A DNA stretch of 64,000 nucleotides from Vitis vinifera. Taxonomy: Eukaryota > Streptophyta > Magnoliopsida > Vitales > Vitaceae. Of the stretch, positions 34,606 to 47,331 are shown piece after piece (position 1 is the stretch's first letter; the number at the start of each line of letters is the position of its first letter). The stretch is taken from contig NC_081811.1 in the NCBI RefSeq assembly GCF_030704535.1, positions 423,501 to 487,500 of the forward strand, read 5' to 3'. The notes beneath the pieces were generated by a model, which saw nothing but the letters and a program-made list of their open reading frames with translations, was not told the DNA's origin and did not search any database. The translations under genes and the position numbers were made by a program.

Positions 34606-34949
34606 ATAACACAATAAAACAAATATAAAAAGATAATTTAAAGTTATATATTTCATAAGTATCTCACACATTTGATTTTGTAAGTGTGGAGCAATTTATA
34701 CATGAAATAACTAAGAAGTATTTCAATAATCAAACTAATTGTAGTGATGGATCAAGGTATGAGAGAGATCCATGTATCTTCAATTATAAATAAAGAAAAT
34801 AATTTAAATGATAAATAATAAAATGTGAAATAAACTATAAAAAATGAACAATAAACAATGTGTTCAAATATGATAACAAAATAAACATATTTGCAAAGAA
34901 TTAAATAAAAACATAACGTTTAATCATAACAAACATTTCCATCGCCAAT

Positions 34950-35470
34950 TAAATGGTCAATTTTCTCATTATGATTCTCAAAGAAATCTGAAACATCTAA
35001 ATGGGTTAGTTCCACTTGGCCATCACTATTAATAAAGTTCATTTCAACTTCCTTTCATTTTATTGATATTTTGTAAAGGTCGACCAAATGTTTGGACGTA
35101 CAACAAGTACGCGACTAATGTCCCTTCATACCACATCTATAACACTTATTCTCATGGTTCTTAGAAGGTTTATCTTGTAAACACTTTCCATTTTCTTGTT
35201 TTACCTCAATATTATTCCACTTATGGTGGTGCAATGAGACTTTCCTTTTCTAAGAATTTGGTGAATTATTACTATAAGAACTATAGTATCGGGGATTTCT
35301 TCCACAACCATGTCCTCGTCACCGTCCACGAGACTGGTGATTTCTCATCAAAAGCTCATTTTTGTTAAACCTTCATAGAGATGATGACGAAGAAAATCAG
35401 TGTTTTTGCGCGATCCTGCATGGATGCTTGTTTTCCTTCTTTGATCATAGCTCCAAGATTCATTGACAAT
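34950..35470 (-). pseudogene. Decayed gag of the old Copia element
   Basis: The zinc-knuckle part near 35080-35170 matches that of the younger element but its Trp is now a stop (CYRCGMKGH, stop, SRTC). Further gag sequence aligns with 46590-47230 in patches. Confidence 0.75.
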
Positions 35471-35479
35471 TTTGTTTTG

Positions 35480-36420
35480 AATAACTTCTAGTTACAAGAG
35501 AATTAGAAATTATATGCATAACTTCTGGTTATGAAACAATTATTAATAAAAATTGTTTTCCATAATTCCTGTTGTGAAAAATAAATGAGTACGAAATACA
35601 AATTAAATCTAATATTTTTCATAACTTTGAGTTATGATTATTTTGTCATAACAAGAAAATATTCAAATTTGTACATAGCTTCAGGCTATGAACTATTTAT
35701 GTATAACTTCTAGTTACACAATATAATTAAAATAAATTAAAGAAATTAAAAGTTAATATCTTTCATAGCTTCAGGTCATGATTATTTTGTCAGAACAAGA
35801 AAATATTTAAATTTGTACATAACTTCAGGTTATAAACTGTTTTTTATATAAATTTGTATATAACTTCAGGCTATGAACTATTCATTGGGTAGATTTGTGC
35901 ATAGCTTCGGGCTATGAACTTTCATTATGTAGATTTGTACATAACTTCAGGCTATGAACATTTATTTATTTATTTATTTTATAGCTTCTGACTATAATAT
36001 TGTTTAGTATAACTTCTAGTTATACCGTATAATTAAAAATAAATAATTAAGGATCATATACATAACTTCTGGTCATGTATTTGTAATTTTATAATTTTTC
36101 ATATAACTTTTGATTATAGGGATTGTACATATTTTTCATAACTTCTGGTTATGAATTTACCCTATAATTTATAATTTATGATTATAGGGATTATACATAT
36201 TTTTCATAACTTCTGGTTATAAATTTACCCTATAATTTATAATTTATGATTATAGGGATTGTACATATTTTTCATAACTTCTGGTTATGAATGTGCCTTA
36301 TAATTTATAATTTATGATTATAGGGATTGTATATATTTTTCATAACTTCTGGTTATGAATGTATCCTATAATTTATAATTTACCCCGTAACTTCTGGTTA
36401 TAAGGATTATATATGTTTAT
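35480..36420. repeat. Hairpin-rich leader of the old Copia element, ending in a 68-bp tandem array
   Basis: The 5' leader between gag and the 5' LTR is filled with short imperfect palindromes such as cataacttctggttatg. They are irregularly spaced from 35480. At 36137-36420 they become a regular array with an exact 68-bp period (motif starts at 36137, 36205, 36273 and 36341). The corresponding leader of the younger Copia element (47332-47534) is only about 200 bp and has just a few such motifs. Confidence 0.85.
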
Positions 36421-36603
36421 GTATTCAAATAAAATATATGAAAATAGAGATCAAAAGGTAATAAAATAGAAAATCATGATATAAGTTTATCAGATACCTT
36501 TTTGTGAGAAAGAAGAGAGAATATCTTTCTATTTCTCGGAAGATAAGAACGTCTTTCTATTCTTTTTTATTTCTTTGAATAGAGAAAATTCGTGCTGATA
36601 ATG

Positions 36604-36798
36604 TGTTGTAAAATTATAAAGTGAAAGCAGAAGAAAACAAGAAAGAGAAATCAGAATGTAGGAAGAGAATAGAATGCACGGGAAAACTCTATTAAAATTC
36701 ATTAGGGGTATCTCCCTTTTATAGGGAGTTACACAAGATATTTATGGATGATCATCCATAAGTTACCATAGTGGTACATAATCTCATATTTTATAACA
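36604..36798 (-). repeat. Right (5') LTR of the old Copia element
   Basis: 195 bp, starting TGTTGTAAAATT and ending TTTATAACA. It pairs with 26095-26290. Confidence 0.88.
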
Positions 36799-37185
36799 AA
36801 AAAAAATAAAAATAAAATAAAATATATATATATATATATATATAAATATTTGTTCTTTTAATAACATAATAATTTATTTTATTTAAAATAAAAATTAATT
36901 AGGAAATTTGATATCAGTTTTTTTAGAACAATAAAATAAAATAAATTTAAAATAAAATAAAATCCTTTAATTAAATTTGAATTTTATTTTTCACTGTATT
37001 GAAATAGTTTTCCTTTTTTTCGAACTGAGCTCTCCCTTTTTCTCTCCGACCATCGTTCGTTTCAGGCTCTCCTCTCGCTGTCGACGAATCGTGAACACCT
37101 TCTTACTTTAATTTGTTCAATTTCCTGTGATAATCTGCATCTGCAACTGATTTTGAGTTCGAAATTTTTTGTTTTCTAGGTTTAG

Positions 37186-40100
37186 ATGTTCTACCTTAGC
37201 TTAATTGAGCACACACTGCGTTTGCCGCCTCATCTTCTGGACCTTCCTCTCAATGAAGCCATCAAAGGAGAGCTTGAAAGTCTCTTCTTAGATAAGGTCT
37301 GGAGATTGAGCGTTGTCTTTGCGTTTTCATTTCGTTATTGTGATTTCTGAGCATTTAAGGGACTGACAAAAATGTGTTGTGATGAAATCGAAGGTTATTG
37401 CGAATTTGGGGCTGTGTATATCAGTTTATGATATCAGATCCATTGATGGTGGTTTCGTCTTTCCTGGGGATGGTGCTTCAACCTATACGGTATATTTCAT
37501 AATTTATCTATCTGGGATTGTGGCATTTTTCAAAATGAATTGAAAAGGACGATAGGCTTAATCAATTTTGATGGAGTGTCGAACTCTACCTAAGCTTCTG
37601 CTCATATAATAATTGAAAATCATGGTAGGCAGGTGGAGTTCAGACTGGTTATGTTCCGTCCATTTGTCGGGGAGATTATCACTGCAAAACTTAAAGAATC
37701 CGATGCCAATGGCTTACGATGTATGTCTTAATGCCTCTTACTTGACTACGAATTAATCAAAATATTTTTGCATCTGTTATTGTATTTTTTTCTTCCATAA
37801 ATTTGGGGACTGGTGTTATCATTTTCATCACACGCATCTGCAATGTATGTATCTGTGTACATCGTCTGACTCGTTGAGTGCTGCCGGATTTTGTTTCCTC
37901 TTTGGTGGGTCTGAGGTTAAACATGACCTTTTGGCTGCTCCATGTGATGATAACATATTAAAACTGGTGCTCAAGCACCATTGAAATGAGTGTATCAGTT
38001 GTGGTTTTTGCGGAACTGCCCAATGCTCTCTTTAAACTTTTTTCACGCATATGATGCTAGCTGTCTTCATTGCAGTTCTTCAAACAGAACTCAATACCTT
38101 TGGTTGAAAATATCCTTGATTCAGGGACCATCAACTTCCTTACCAAATATCCAGATTAGAGATTTGTTGGATTATGTAAACTACATACTCATTGATCGAG
38201 GCACACCCTCCAAATTCTTGAGAATTCCTGCTCTTGAAGGAAAATTCTCTTTCATGTCCTAGATTATGACTAACTGGTGGCAACCATGAGGCCATGTAAT
38301 TTGTTATTTTTATGGCTGATTATGGAAATTCCTTTCTTCTTCCAGAGAATTAGAGGCAACTTGAATCAAAATCAGGCCATGCTATTAGCTATTTTTATGG
38401 CCGGTTCTGGAAATCCCTTTCTTCTACCAAAGAATTGAAGCAACTTGAGTCAAAATTAAGCAAATCAATAAAGCCTCAATTACTTGGGTTCAATTATTGA
38501 AATCCATTTTTAACGCTCTACTGTGTCTAGAGCCATATTACTTACAGAATCTTGGGTTATTCTCCTTTCTCGCTACTTTCTTTGCCTTGCCCTTGTCCTT
38601 ATAGGGCCTTCAATTATATCATATTAGTTCACACAAGATGAAAATAAGAAAGGCTTTGGGAGTTAATGGTATTTTAGTTGCAGCATAACAGTATTTGGAT
38701 GAAAATGACTTGTACCAGTTGGTGGTACTCTTACCAGACCTGGGAAATGGTGTTGAATCCTGTGGGCCCTGTATCTTTGTATAAGTCATTGTCTAGCTCT
38801 GTTGTAGAAGTGGCATGCTTGGTTCTCAAAGACAGGTTGCAAAATCAGAGCTAGAGATTGAAGATTGTTTAAAAACACTTTCATGAATTATAGTTCTGAA
38901 GTTATTTCCGAATCACTTGTTGTCAAGGAATGGGCTGTTCATTTTTTTTTCCCAAAATATTCTTTTCACAACTTGATAATTGTTGCTCCTTAATGTGGCT
39001 TATGAGTTAAGAAGTCAGCTTCTGAAGCATTAGGCTTAATACCTAGGGTTATTAGTTTGTGACCTTAGCTAGATACTTAGCCTAGTCCTTTCTAGTTGGT
39101 TATTATTTTTATTGGCTTTGGTGCTATGCTTTTTTGATTTGGTCAAGGTCAAGTTGCTCTTCAAATACTAAATGCAACTTAGTTGTCCCCTGTGTCAGTG
39201 AGTTGCCTCTCGAAGACGTAGAGTGGATATTCGGAATTTTGTTAGTTTAAAATAAACCTTGTTTTAAGGCATCCTTTGGTTTCTTATCTGTGAAAAGAGC
39301 TGCTATCCTGCTGGGCTGCTACTGAATTGCACATTGTGAATTCTATTTCATGTCATCATCATGAATAACACCTATTTAATGGCACCATACTGCTGATATT
39401 GAATCTGTGATGGACAGTATCTCTTGGATTCTTTGATGACATCTACATTCCCGTCCATCTTATGCCAAATCCATGCCATTGTGAGCCCAACCCAGAAAAG
39501 AAGTAAGCTTTCTCACCCCACATTGACTTGTTTAGTAGAATTAAATTTAGATTGATCAGTGGTTCACCTTCAATTTTTACTTTCTTTGCTTTTTTTTTTC
39601 TTGTAGTTTTTTCATTCATTTCATTGCTACTCTTTACATCTGTATGTATAATGTTCTACTTTTATCCTTTTATGGAATCACAGGGGTCAAGTCATATGGA
39701 TATGGGATTATCAAGAACAAAAATTTCCTATAGATGGGATAGATGAGGTTTTAGTTGCCATATTATTATCCTCTGGACAGTTCTATACTTAACGCTAAAA
39801 CTCGTAGTTGTGGTTTGCCTCTAACTTTTGGTGTTCTGCTGCAGATAAGGTTTCAAGTTCAGAGTGTAAGTTATCCTCCAATTCCAGTTGAGCAACCAAA
39901 AGAATCAAAGCCATTTGCCCCTATGGTGATTATGGTAAGTTCATCCTTTGAACTTCTCATTTTCAAGGTATTTCATCTCTAGAAGTAGGGTCACCTCAAG
40001 CTTTCTTTCCTTTGGAAGCTGTGGTATAATTTTAAGGGCCAACGCAGAGTGATATTGCTACTCCTATAGAATTTGTTTTCACTTGTAAGAGTTTCTTGGT

Positions 40101-40564
40101 GCCATCTGATGGAGTGTGCCCAAAACTAGTTATGTTATATTGTTTTATGGTTCTTCTTTTAGTTCGCTACCACTCGGCAGAATTCACATGAGAACAATGA
40201 AATAATATTGCCATCATAAGGTCTAGCAAAATAAAGTAAATTGAAGATCTCCTTGAATTATGTAGAGTAAGCTCCCAGACATTTATATTTTCTAGACAAA
40301 TAACCTCTTATTTCTTGAATTTTTCTAGTTATATACTTGACTTCATGGTTTGTAATTAAGATGAAGCTCCCAAACATATATAAATTCCTTTAATCCCAAG
40401 GAAAGATGAATATGAAGCTATATATTTTTTTTTAAATTGAAGATATCCTTCCTTTTGGATCAATTGGAATCATTGGATCTCTCAAGGAGTTACTCATAAC
40501 TCTGTTTGCTATTTTGCAGGGATCACTTGATTATGATGGTTTAGGTCCTGTTTCATGGTGGTAA
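37186..40564 (+). CDS. RPC8: DNA-directed RNA polymerase III subunit RPC8 (RPC25/NRPC7), copy 3, intact
   Basis: Exons: 37186-37296, 37394-37489, 37633-37720, 39418-39502, 39684-39747, 39845-39934, 40520-40564 (579 bp, 192 aa, all junctions in phase). The protein starts MFYLSLIEHTLRLPPHLLDL and holds VIANLGLCISVYDIRSIDGG and FVFPGDGASTYT. The N-terminal half is the RPB7/RpoE-like tip domain; the second half (GFFDDIYIP, GQVIWIWDY, IRFQVQSVSYP) is the OB-type domain; it ends GSLDYDGLGPVSWW. Length agrees with the family (about 200 aa). RPC8 with RPC9 forms the Pol III stalk used in tRNA and 5S rRNA synthesis. The donor after exon 5 (GAG/gtttta) is weak. Compared with copy 2, about 170 bp around the 5'UTR exon end and its donor are deleted, so the leader is probably unspliced; it contains no upstream ATG. 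This is the only copy here with a complete reading frame. Confidence 0.92.
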
Positions 40565-42052
40565 TCTGTTAAAACTTAAAAAGGAAGCAGCATCAGGAAC
40601 AGTAAATGAAATCATATCTCTAGCTTGATTTAATTTTCAGATCATAGGAGATAAAATAGAAACAGTTTCTCATTTTGGTTGAAAGAAAAAATGCTATTGA
40701 TCTAGCTCTTTTTTATGTCAATATGGTAGGTAAACAGCCTTGGAACTTGGGGTACATTCATAATTATCTCACTTTTGGTGGATTTTTTGTCCCTTAATAG
40801 GGCCAAATCTGATCTGAACCCGAATTCAGAAAGGCAAGAACAAAGAAAAAAAAGACAATTTTGGCTGAGAAATCTCAGCCGAATTTAAGGTTGAGATGGT
40901 CTTGGGGTTGAGGTTTCACTTATCAAAACTCAATCCCAAGCCCCACCAAACACGTACCATTTCATACTAATATATTAGACATTGAACACATAAAATATGT
41001 GTGAAACACAATTATGTGTTTGCGAAACAATTGTGAAGAGATAATTTGATATAAATATATTGTCTAGATTGTGATAGAAATTGTGAGAAAGATAATAGGA
41101 AAAAAAAAAAAAAGACAATTTTATTTTATTAATTTATTAAAAAAAAAAATTTTACACGATTTTAAAAGACTTTATTGATAAAATATATATACATACATAT
41201 ATATATTAGCCATTGGAGGTTTACTCAATCATTAACTTTAGGGCCCTGTGAGATTAGTTAAGGTACACGTAAAATGGCCCGAACATATATTAATAAATTA
41301 AGAATAAAATATATCAAAGAAATATAAGAAATTATAAGTGATATGGACTGATTTTGGTCTGGCCAAAATTTTATCCCATTTTTTGTGATATTTTACTAAA
41401 ATTTCACAAAGGGCTCACGTTGCTGGCCCTAAACCTCCTAACTATCAAGGAATAATTTGTAACTATCAAGGAATAATTTGTGAGGTTTACATTTAACAAA
41501 GAACACGTTATTTGATTAATAAAGAGATAAAAAATTTCCCTAGTCGCCTTACATTCCATGTTTATAGTTTATAGAAAGGTTGATTCCCTACCATTCATCT
41601 TCTTACTCAAAACATATTATAAGTATTCCAATAATAATAATAATAATAATAATAATCTTCTTTTCTTATTGCCCTGCCTTTCTATGTTTCCACATCATTT
41701 ACCATACATTGCCACGTCATTTCTAAGACGGTGCTAGGTTTGCTTCCAAATTTTGAGTTTGGATTCAAAATGGGCTTTGTTACTAATAAAATACTCAATG
41801 AGACCGACTTTTGAAATAATCAAAATCTTATCTATTATTTAAAAATATATATTAAAAATCTTATCTTGAATAAAATTACGTTTTTGGTACATATTTTAAA
41901 ATTATGGTTTTTAATTTTCATAAAAATCTTATTTCCAAAATATAAATTTTAAATAAATAAAAAAGAATTATTTTGAACAATAATCTACATTTTGTTCAAT
42001 AAAAAGCCATTTTGACCCTAAATTCTCATATTTTACATCAAAAAATAAATTA
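40565..42052. other. Intergenic DNA
   Basis: 3' flank of RPC8 copy 3 to the Copia element. It contains a 22-bp tandem doublet (aactatcaaggaataatttg, near 41438-41480) and an (AAT)n microsatellite near 41628-41655. No genes were recognised. Confidence 0.6.
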
Positions 42053-42354
42053 GTGTTGTAAAACAATGACAAATATAATGCAAATCAAAGTAGTAGAGAT
42101 AAAATATATCTTACTTTGATATATAATATGGAAGAAGGAATCAAAGAAGAAAATTGAGAAAGTGAAAGAAAGAGAGAAAGAGAGAGAATGAGAGGAAGAA
42201 CTTTCTTCTTTTTCTCAGGATGCTCTTACATGGGAGGGGTAAGAAGCCTTTTATAGACTTCACATTATGAACTCCCATTACTCATCTTAAAGATGAGTAA
42301 ATGGAGTTCATAATGACCATCAATGTGGTCATTCATTACTCTTAATTTACAACA
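42053..42354 (-). repeat. Left (3') LTR of the young Copia element
   Basis: 302 bp. It starts TGTTGTAAAAACAATGAC and ends AATTTACAACA. Confidence 0.93.
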
Positions 42355-42553
42355 CTCCCCCTTGGATGACCACCATATTAAAAGAATATGCCTCATTAAA
42401 ACCTTGTTAGTAAAAAACCCTATAGGAAAAACCTAGCGAAGGAAAAAGAGTACAATATTCTTTTCTTGGTATATTAGGACTGCCTCGTTAAAAACCTTGC
42501 CAGTAAAACCCAGTAGGACAAAACCTGGACGAAGGAAAAAAGAGTACAGTACA

Positions 42554-44446
42554 CTAACACCCTTTTACAAGCATACCCCCCCTCATATCGATATCCTTGA
42601 GTTGACGCATTCCAATCTTGTGTATTAACTTCTTGAATGTTGAAGTTGGCAATGATTTTGTGAATAAATCTGCTAGATTATCACTTGAGCATATTTGTTG
42701 CACATCAATTTCACCACTCTTCTGGAGTTCATGTGTATAAAAGAATTTTGGTGAAATGTGTTTAGTTCTATCTCCTTTAATATAACCCCCTGTTATTTGT
42801 GCAATGCATGCAGCATTATCTTCAAATAATGTTGTCGGGTCATCTTTGATAGAGGAGAGTCCACATGATTCCCGAATATGCTGGATCATAGATCTTAGCC
42901 ATATACATTCACGACTTGCTTCATGAATTGCCAGTATTTCTGAATGATTTGATGATGTGGCTACCATTGTTTGTTTGACAGATCTCCATGAAATAGCAGT
43001 ACCATTGCAATTAAACACATACCCTGTTTGTGACCTACCTTTATGTGGATCTGAAAGATATCCTGCATCTGCATATCCAAGCAATTGTTGCTTTGATTCC
43101 CTTGAGTAAAATAAACCCATATCAGTAGTTCCGCGAAGATAACGCAATATATGTTTGATACCATTCCAATGTCTTTGAGTTGGAGCGGAACTGTATCTTG
43201 CTAATAAATTGACAGAAAAAGCAATGTCTGGACGTGTACAATTGGCAAGATACATAAGTGCACCAATAGCACTAAGATATGGTACTTTAGGACCAAGTAA
43301 CTCTTCATCCTTTTCGCAAGGACGAAATGGGTCCTTTTTCACATCAAGTGATCGGACAACCATTGGAGAACTTAAAGGATGCGCTTTATCCATATAAAAA
43401 CGCTTCAAAACTTTCTTAATGTATGTTGATTGATGTACTAAAACTCCATTTGGAAAATGCTCGATCTGCAGGCCGAGACAAAATTTTGTTTTTCCAAGAT
43501 CTTTCATCTCAAATTCCTTTTTCAAGTAATTTGTTGTTCTTGTGAGCTCTTCAGGAGTTCCAACAAGATTTAAGTCATCAACATACACTGCAATAATTGC
43601 AAATCCAGTTTCTGATTTCTTAATGAAGATGCATGGGCATATAGGGTTATTCATATACCCTTCTTTTAGCAAGTATTCGCTAAGGCGATTGTACCACATG
43701 CGTCTAGATTGCTTTAATCCATACAAGGATCGTTGTAACTTGATTGAGTACATGCTACGAGGCTTTGTATTATTTGCATCAGGCAATTCAAATCCTTCGG
43801 GGATTTTCATGTATATATCATTATCCATGGATCCGTATAAATATGTTGTAATAACATCCATGAGACGCATATCCAGTCCTTCTGAGACTGCCAAACTAAT
43901 TAAGAAACGAAATGTGATTGCGTCCATGACGGGAGAATATGTTTCCTCATAGTCAATACCAGGTCTCTGCGAGAAACCTTGTGCTACTAATCGCGCTTTA
44001 TATCTTATGATCTCATTATTCTCATTGCGCTTTAGTACAAATACCCATTTGTACCCAACAGGCTTTACATCTTCAGGTGTTTGGACTACAGGTCCAAAAA
44101 CTTCTCGTTTTGTTAATGAGTTTAATTCTGCCTGTATAGCTTCTTTCCATTTTGGCCAATCATTTCTATGTCGACATTCTTCCACATTTCGTGGTTCGGG
44201 ATCTTCATCATTTCTTATGATATCAGAGGCCACTTGGAAAGCAAAAATATTGTTAATAACAATATTATTTCGATCCCATTTTTCTCCCGTTTGTACATAA
44301 CTTACTGAGATCTCACAATTTTCAGGTACCTGTGCCTCTTCAGGGGCTTCTCGTTCAATATGTGGATCTTCAGGGGTTTCTTGTTCAATATGTGCCTCTT
44401 CGGGGGCTTCTTGTTCAATATGTACTTCTTCAGGGGCTTTCTGCAT
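42554..44446 (-). pseudogene. Copia reverse transcriptase and RNase H frame
   Basis: A 630-aa open frame. It begins with degenerate acidic repeats (EEAHIEQE and similar). RT then starts around WKEAIQAELNSL and PVGYKWVFVLKRNENNEII, with the active-site motif in IAVYVDDLNLVG. The RNase H domain carries SSNHSEILAIHEASRE, FEDNAACIAQITGG, KHISPKFFYTHELQ and NLADLFTKSLP. The frame is complete for these domains but is cut off from the upstream integrase by a stop near 44478, so it is no longer one polyprotein. Confidence 0.93.
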
Positions 44447-44477
44447 TATTTGTGCCTCTTCTAGGGCTATAGATTTA

Positions 44478-45143
44478 TCAATTTTTAAACTGATCAGTCA
44501 TTTTGATGGTCTCTTCTAGAGTGCCAAGTTTTTCTTGGGTTCTCCTCTTCCGGGGAGTTACATCCTTTGAGCCAACAGGTCTATCACGCTTCAGGCGTAT
44601 CTTAGATTCATTTGTTAACTGTCCTACAGGGACATCAATCCGTGCTGGAGTATTTGCAGCCGGGATATGTGACTTTGTCACTTTCTTTGTATCAATGAAT
44701 GCATCTAGTAATTGATTTGCAAGATTTTGCAAATGAATGATCCTTTGAACTTCTAGTTCACATTGATTTGTACGAGGATCAAGATGGGTCATAGTAGATG
44801 TCTTCCAACTAATTTCTCGTCGTTCTTCAGGAATCGACTTTTCTCTCCCTAATGATGGGAAAACACTCTCATTAAAATGACAATCCGCAAAGCGGGCTGT
44901 AAAAACATCGCCTGTCAAAGGTTCAAGATATCTTATGATAGATGGAGAATCAAAACCTACATAAACCCCAAGTCTTCGTTGGGGACCCATTTTAGTGCGT
45001 TGTGTAGGTGCAATTGGTACATATACTGCACAACCAAAGATTCGTAAGTGAGAGATATTTGGTTGTTTTCCAAGCACAAGTTGTGAAGGGGAGTATTCAT
45101 GGTAAGTTGTAGGTCGAATACAGACTAAAGCTGCAGCATGCAT
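44478..45143 (-). pseudogene. Copia integrase C-terminal part
   Basis: 221 aa. PTTYHEYSPSQLVLGKQPNI, HLRIFGCAVYVPI and LGVYVGFDSPSIIRYLEPL are the usual integrase end and GKR-like region of Copia pol, followed by a linker rich in charged residues. It is separated from the catalytic part by a short broken stretch (45144-45194). Confidence 0.9.
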
Positions 45144-45194
45144 AATAGCATGTCCCTAGGCGGAAGTAGGTAATTTGGTTTTCATTAGTAATGG

Positions 45195-46268
45195 TCAAGC
45201 TATTAATTGGAGACGTTTGATGAAGGATTCTGCTAAACCATTCTGGGTATGAGTATGAGCAACAGGATGCTCAATATTTATCCCTACTGACATGCAATAG
45301 TCAATGAATGTTTGAGAAGTAAATTCGCCAGCATTATCAAGACGTATTGTCTTAATTGGATAATCTGGAAATTGTGCTCGTAATCTGATTATTTGTGCAA
45401 GGAGTCTAGCAAAGGCTACGTTACGTGTAGAAATGAGACAAACATGTGACCACCTAGTAGAAGCATCTATTAAGATCATAAAATAACGGAATGGTCCACA
45501 TGGTGGATGGATAGGCCCACATATGTCTCCATGTATTCTTTCTAAAAAGATTGGTGACTCAGATATGACTTTAGTAAAAGATGGTCTGATTATCAATTTA
45601 CCTTGTGAGCAGGCAGCACATGAGTATTCATTGGGCGAAAGAATCTTCTGGTTCTTTAGTGGATGCCCATGTGAGTGTTCGATTATTCGACGCATCATTG
45701 AAGACCCTGGGTGACCTAGCCTGTCATGCCAAAGGACAAAAACTTTTGGGTCATTGAACTTCTGGTTCACGACAACATATGATTCAATAGGCTTTATAGT
45801 TGTATGATACAACCCAGAGGAAAAAGCCGGGAGTGTTTCCATTATAAGCTTCTGGCCAGATATAATGGAAGTAATGTAAAGATATTCTACATTATCTTCA
45901 TTCATAGTTTCAATATGATATCCATTTCTGCGGATATCTTTAAAACTGAGCAAATTTCTTCTAGATTTGCTAGAATATAACGCGTCATTTATATGGAATC
46001 TAGTTCCATTTGGCAACGTTATGTTTGCTCTTCCAGAGCCTTCAACTAAGTTTGTAGTACCAGATATGGTACTTACATTAGCTTTTATTAATGTCAATTT
46101 GAGGAAATATCTTTTATCTCGAAGAATTGTGTGCGTGGTCGCACAGTCTGCGAGACATACATCATCCTCATTCATCTTGAGACCAAATAACACATGGATT
46201 TCAGATATAACAAAAAAAACAAGGCATAATGTAAATAACAAAGTAAATAAGATGTAAATATAAGACAT
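45195..46268 (-). pseudogene. Copia protease, pre-integrase and integrase core
   Basis: 357 aa. The protease-like segment has DCATTHTILRDKRYF. The pre-integrase zinc domain has WHDRLGHPGSSMMRRIIEHS and YSCAACSQGK. The integrase core starts ERIHGDICGPIHPPCGPFRY (first Asp), has TIRLDNAGEFTSQTF (second Asp), and the catalytic Glu lies in GLAESFIKRL. It ends at a stop after QLIA. Confidence 0.92.
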
Positions 46269-46299
46269 AATAATATATTATTTTATATATAAAGTAACA

Positions 46300-47331
46300 T
46301 CAATCAATGTTGATTTTTTCATCATTTATCAAATGGTCTGTTTTTTCATTGGGACCTCCAAAGAAATCAATGTCATAGTAGGTTAGGTCCAATCCATCAC
46401 CATCGGTAAAGTTCATCTCTATCTCTTTTCCTTTAGCTTTTATTGATGCTTGGTAAAGGTCGACCAAATGTTTGGGCGTACGACAGGTACGCGACCAATG
46501 CCCCTTCATACCACATCTATAACAATTATTCTCATGGTTCTTAGGAGGTTTATCTTGTAAACACTTCCCATTTTCTTGTATTGTCTCAGTATTGTTCCAC
46601 TTCTGGTGGTGCAATGAGGCTTTCATTTTCTGAGAATTATTACTATAAGAACCATGGTATCAAGGATTTCTTCCATGACCACGTCCTCGTCCTCGTCCAC
46701 GTCCACGAGTTTGGGACGATATTGCATTCACTTCAGGGAATGGTTCAGATCCAGTTGGACGAGACTGGTGATTTCTCATCAAAAGCTCATTATTTTGTTC
46801 AGCAACAAGAAGACATGATATTAATTCAGAATATTTTGTAAATCTACGCTCTCGATATTGCTGCTGCAGGAGCACATTCGAGGCATGAAACGTAGTAAAA
46901 GTTTTCTCTAACATGTCTTCCTCTGTGATTTTTTCTCCACACAACTTTAATTGAGAGCTGATTTTGAAAAGTGCAGAGTTGTATTCACTAACAGTTTTAA
47001 AATCTTGCAACCTTAGGTGCATCCAATCATATTGAGCTTTTGGGAGAATCACAGTTTTCTGGTGGTCATATCTTTCCTTCAAATTACTCCATAGAGTAAA
47101 AGAGTCCTTTACCGTAAGATACTCATTTTTTAAACCTTCATGGAGGTGATGGCGAAGGAAAATCAATACTTTTGCGCGATCCTGCAGGGATGCTTGATTT
47201 CCTTGTTTGATCGTAGCTCCAAGGGTCATTGCATCAAGATGTAATTCAGCATCAAGGATCCAAGATAGATAGTTCTTTCCCGAAATGTCAAGTGCCACAA
47301 ATTCGAGTTTTGTGATATTCGACATTGTCAA
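46300..47331 (-). pseudogene. Copia gag with zinc knuckle, one internal stop
   Basis: The upstream frame (47331-46660) starts MTMSNITKLEFVALDISGKN and matches the UBN2-type gag of plant Copia elements (YDHQKTVILPKAQYDWMHLR, KISSQLKLCG). It ends in an Arg/Gly-rich run at a stop. The next frame (46626-46300) holds the nucleocapsid zinc knuckle CYRCGMKGHWSRTC. The short gap is a stop or frameshift within gag. Confidence 0.9.

Larger units (their letters stand above)
26095..36798 (-). mobile_element. Old Copia retrotransposon with nested insertions
   Basis: LTRs at 26095-26290 and 36604-36798 (about 195 bp, TGTTGT...ATAACA on the plus strand) differ at roughly 15 positions, about 8%, so the insertion is old. 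It lies on the minus strand. A polypurine tract (complement of ctcccccttgg) adjoins the left LTR, and a primer-binding-site candidate (complement of ttcgtgctgataatg) adjoins the right LTR. The same two signals occur in the younger element at 42053-47835. The internal part keeps decayed RT/RNase H (27600-29770) and gag (34950-35470). Protease and most of the integrase are gone. It is invaded by a hAT-type element (26305-27386) and a long TG...CA element (30308-34605). Flanking A-runs hide any target duplication. Confidence 0.88.
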
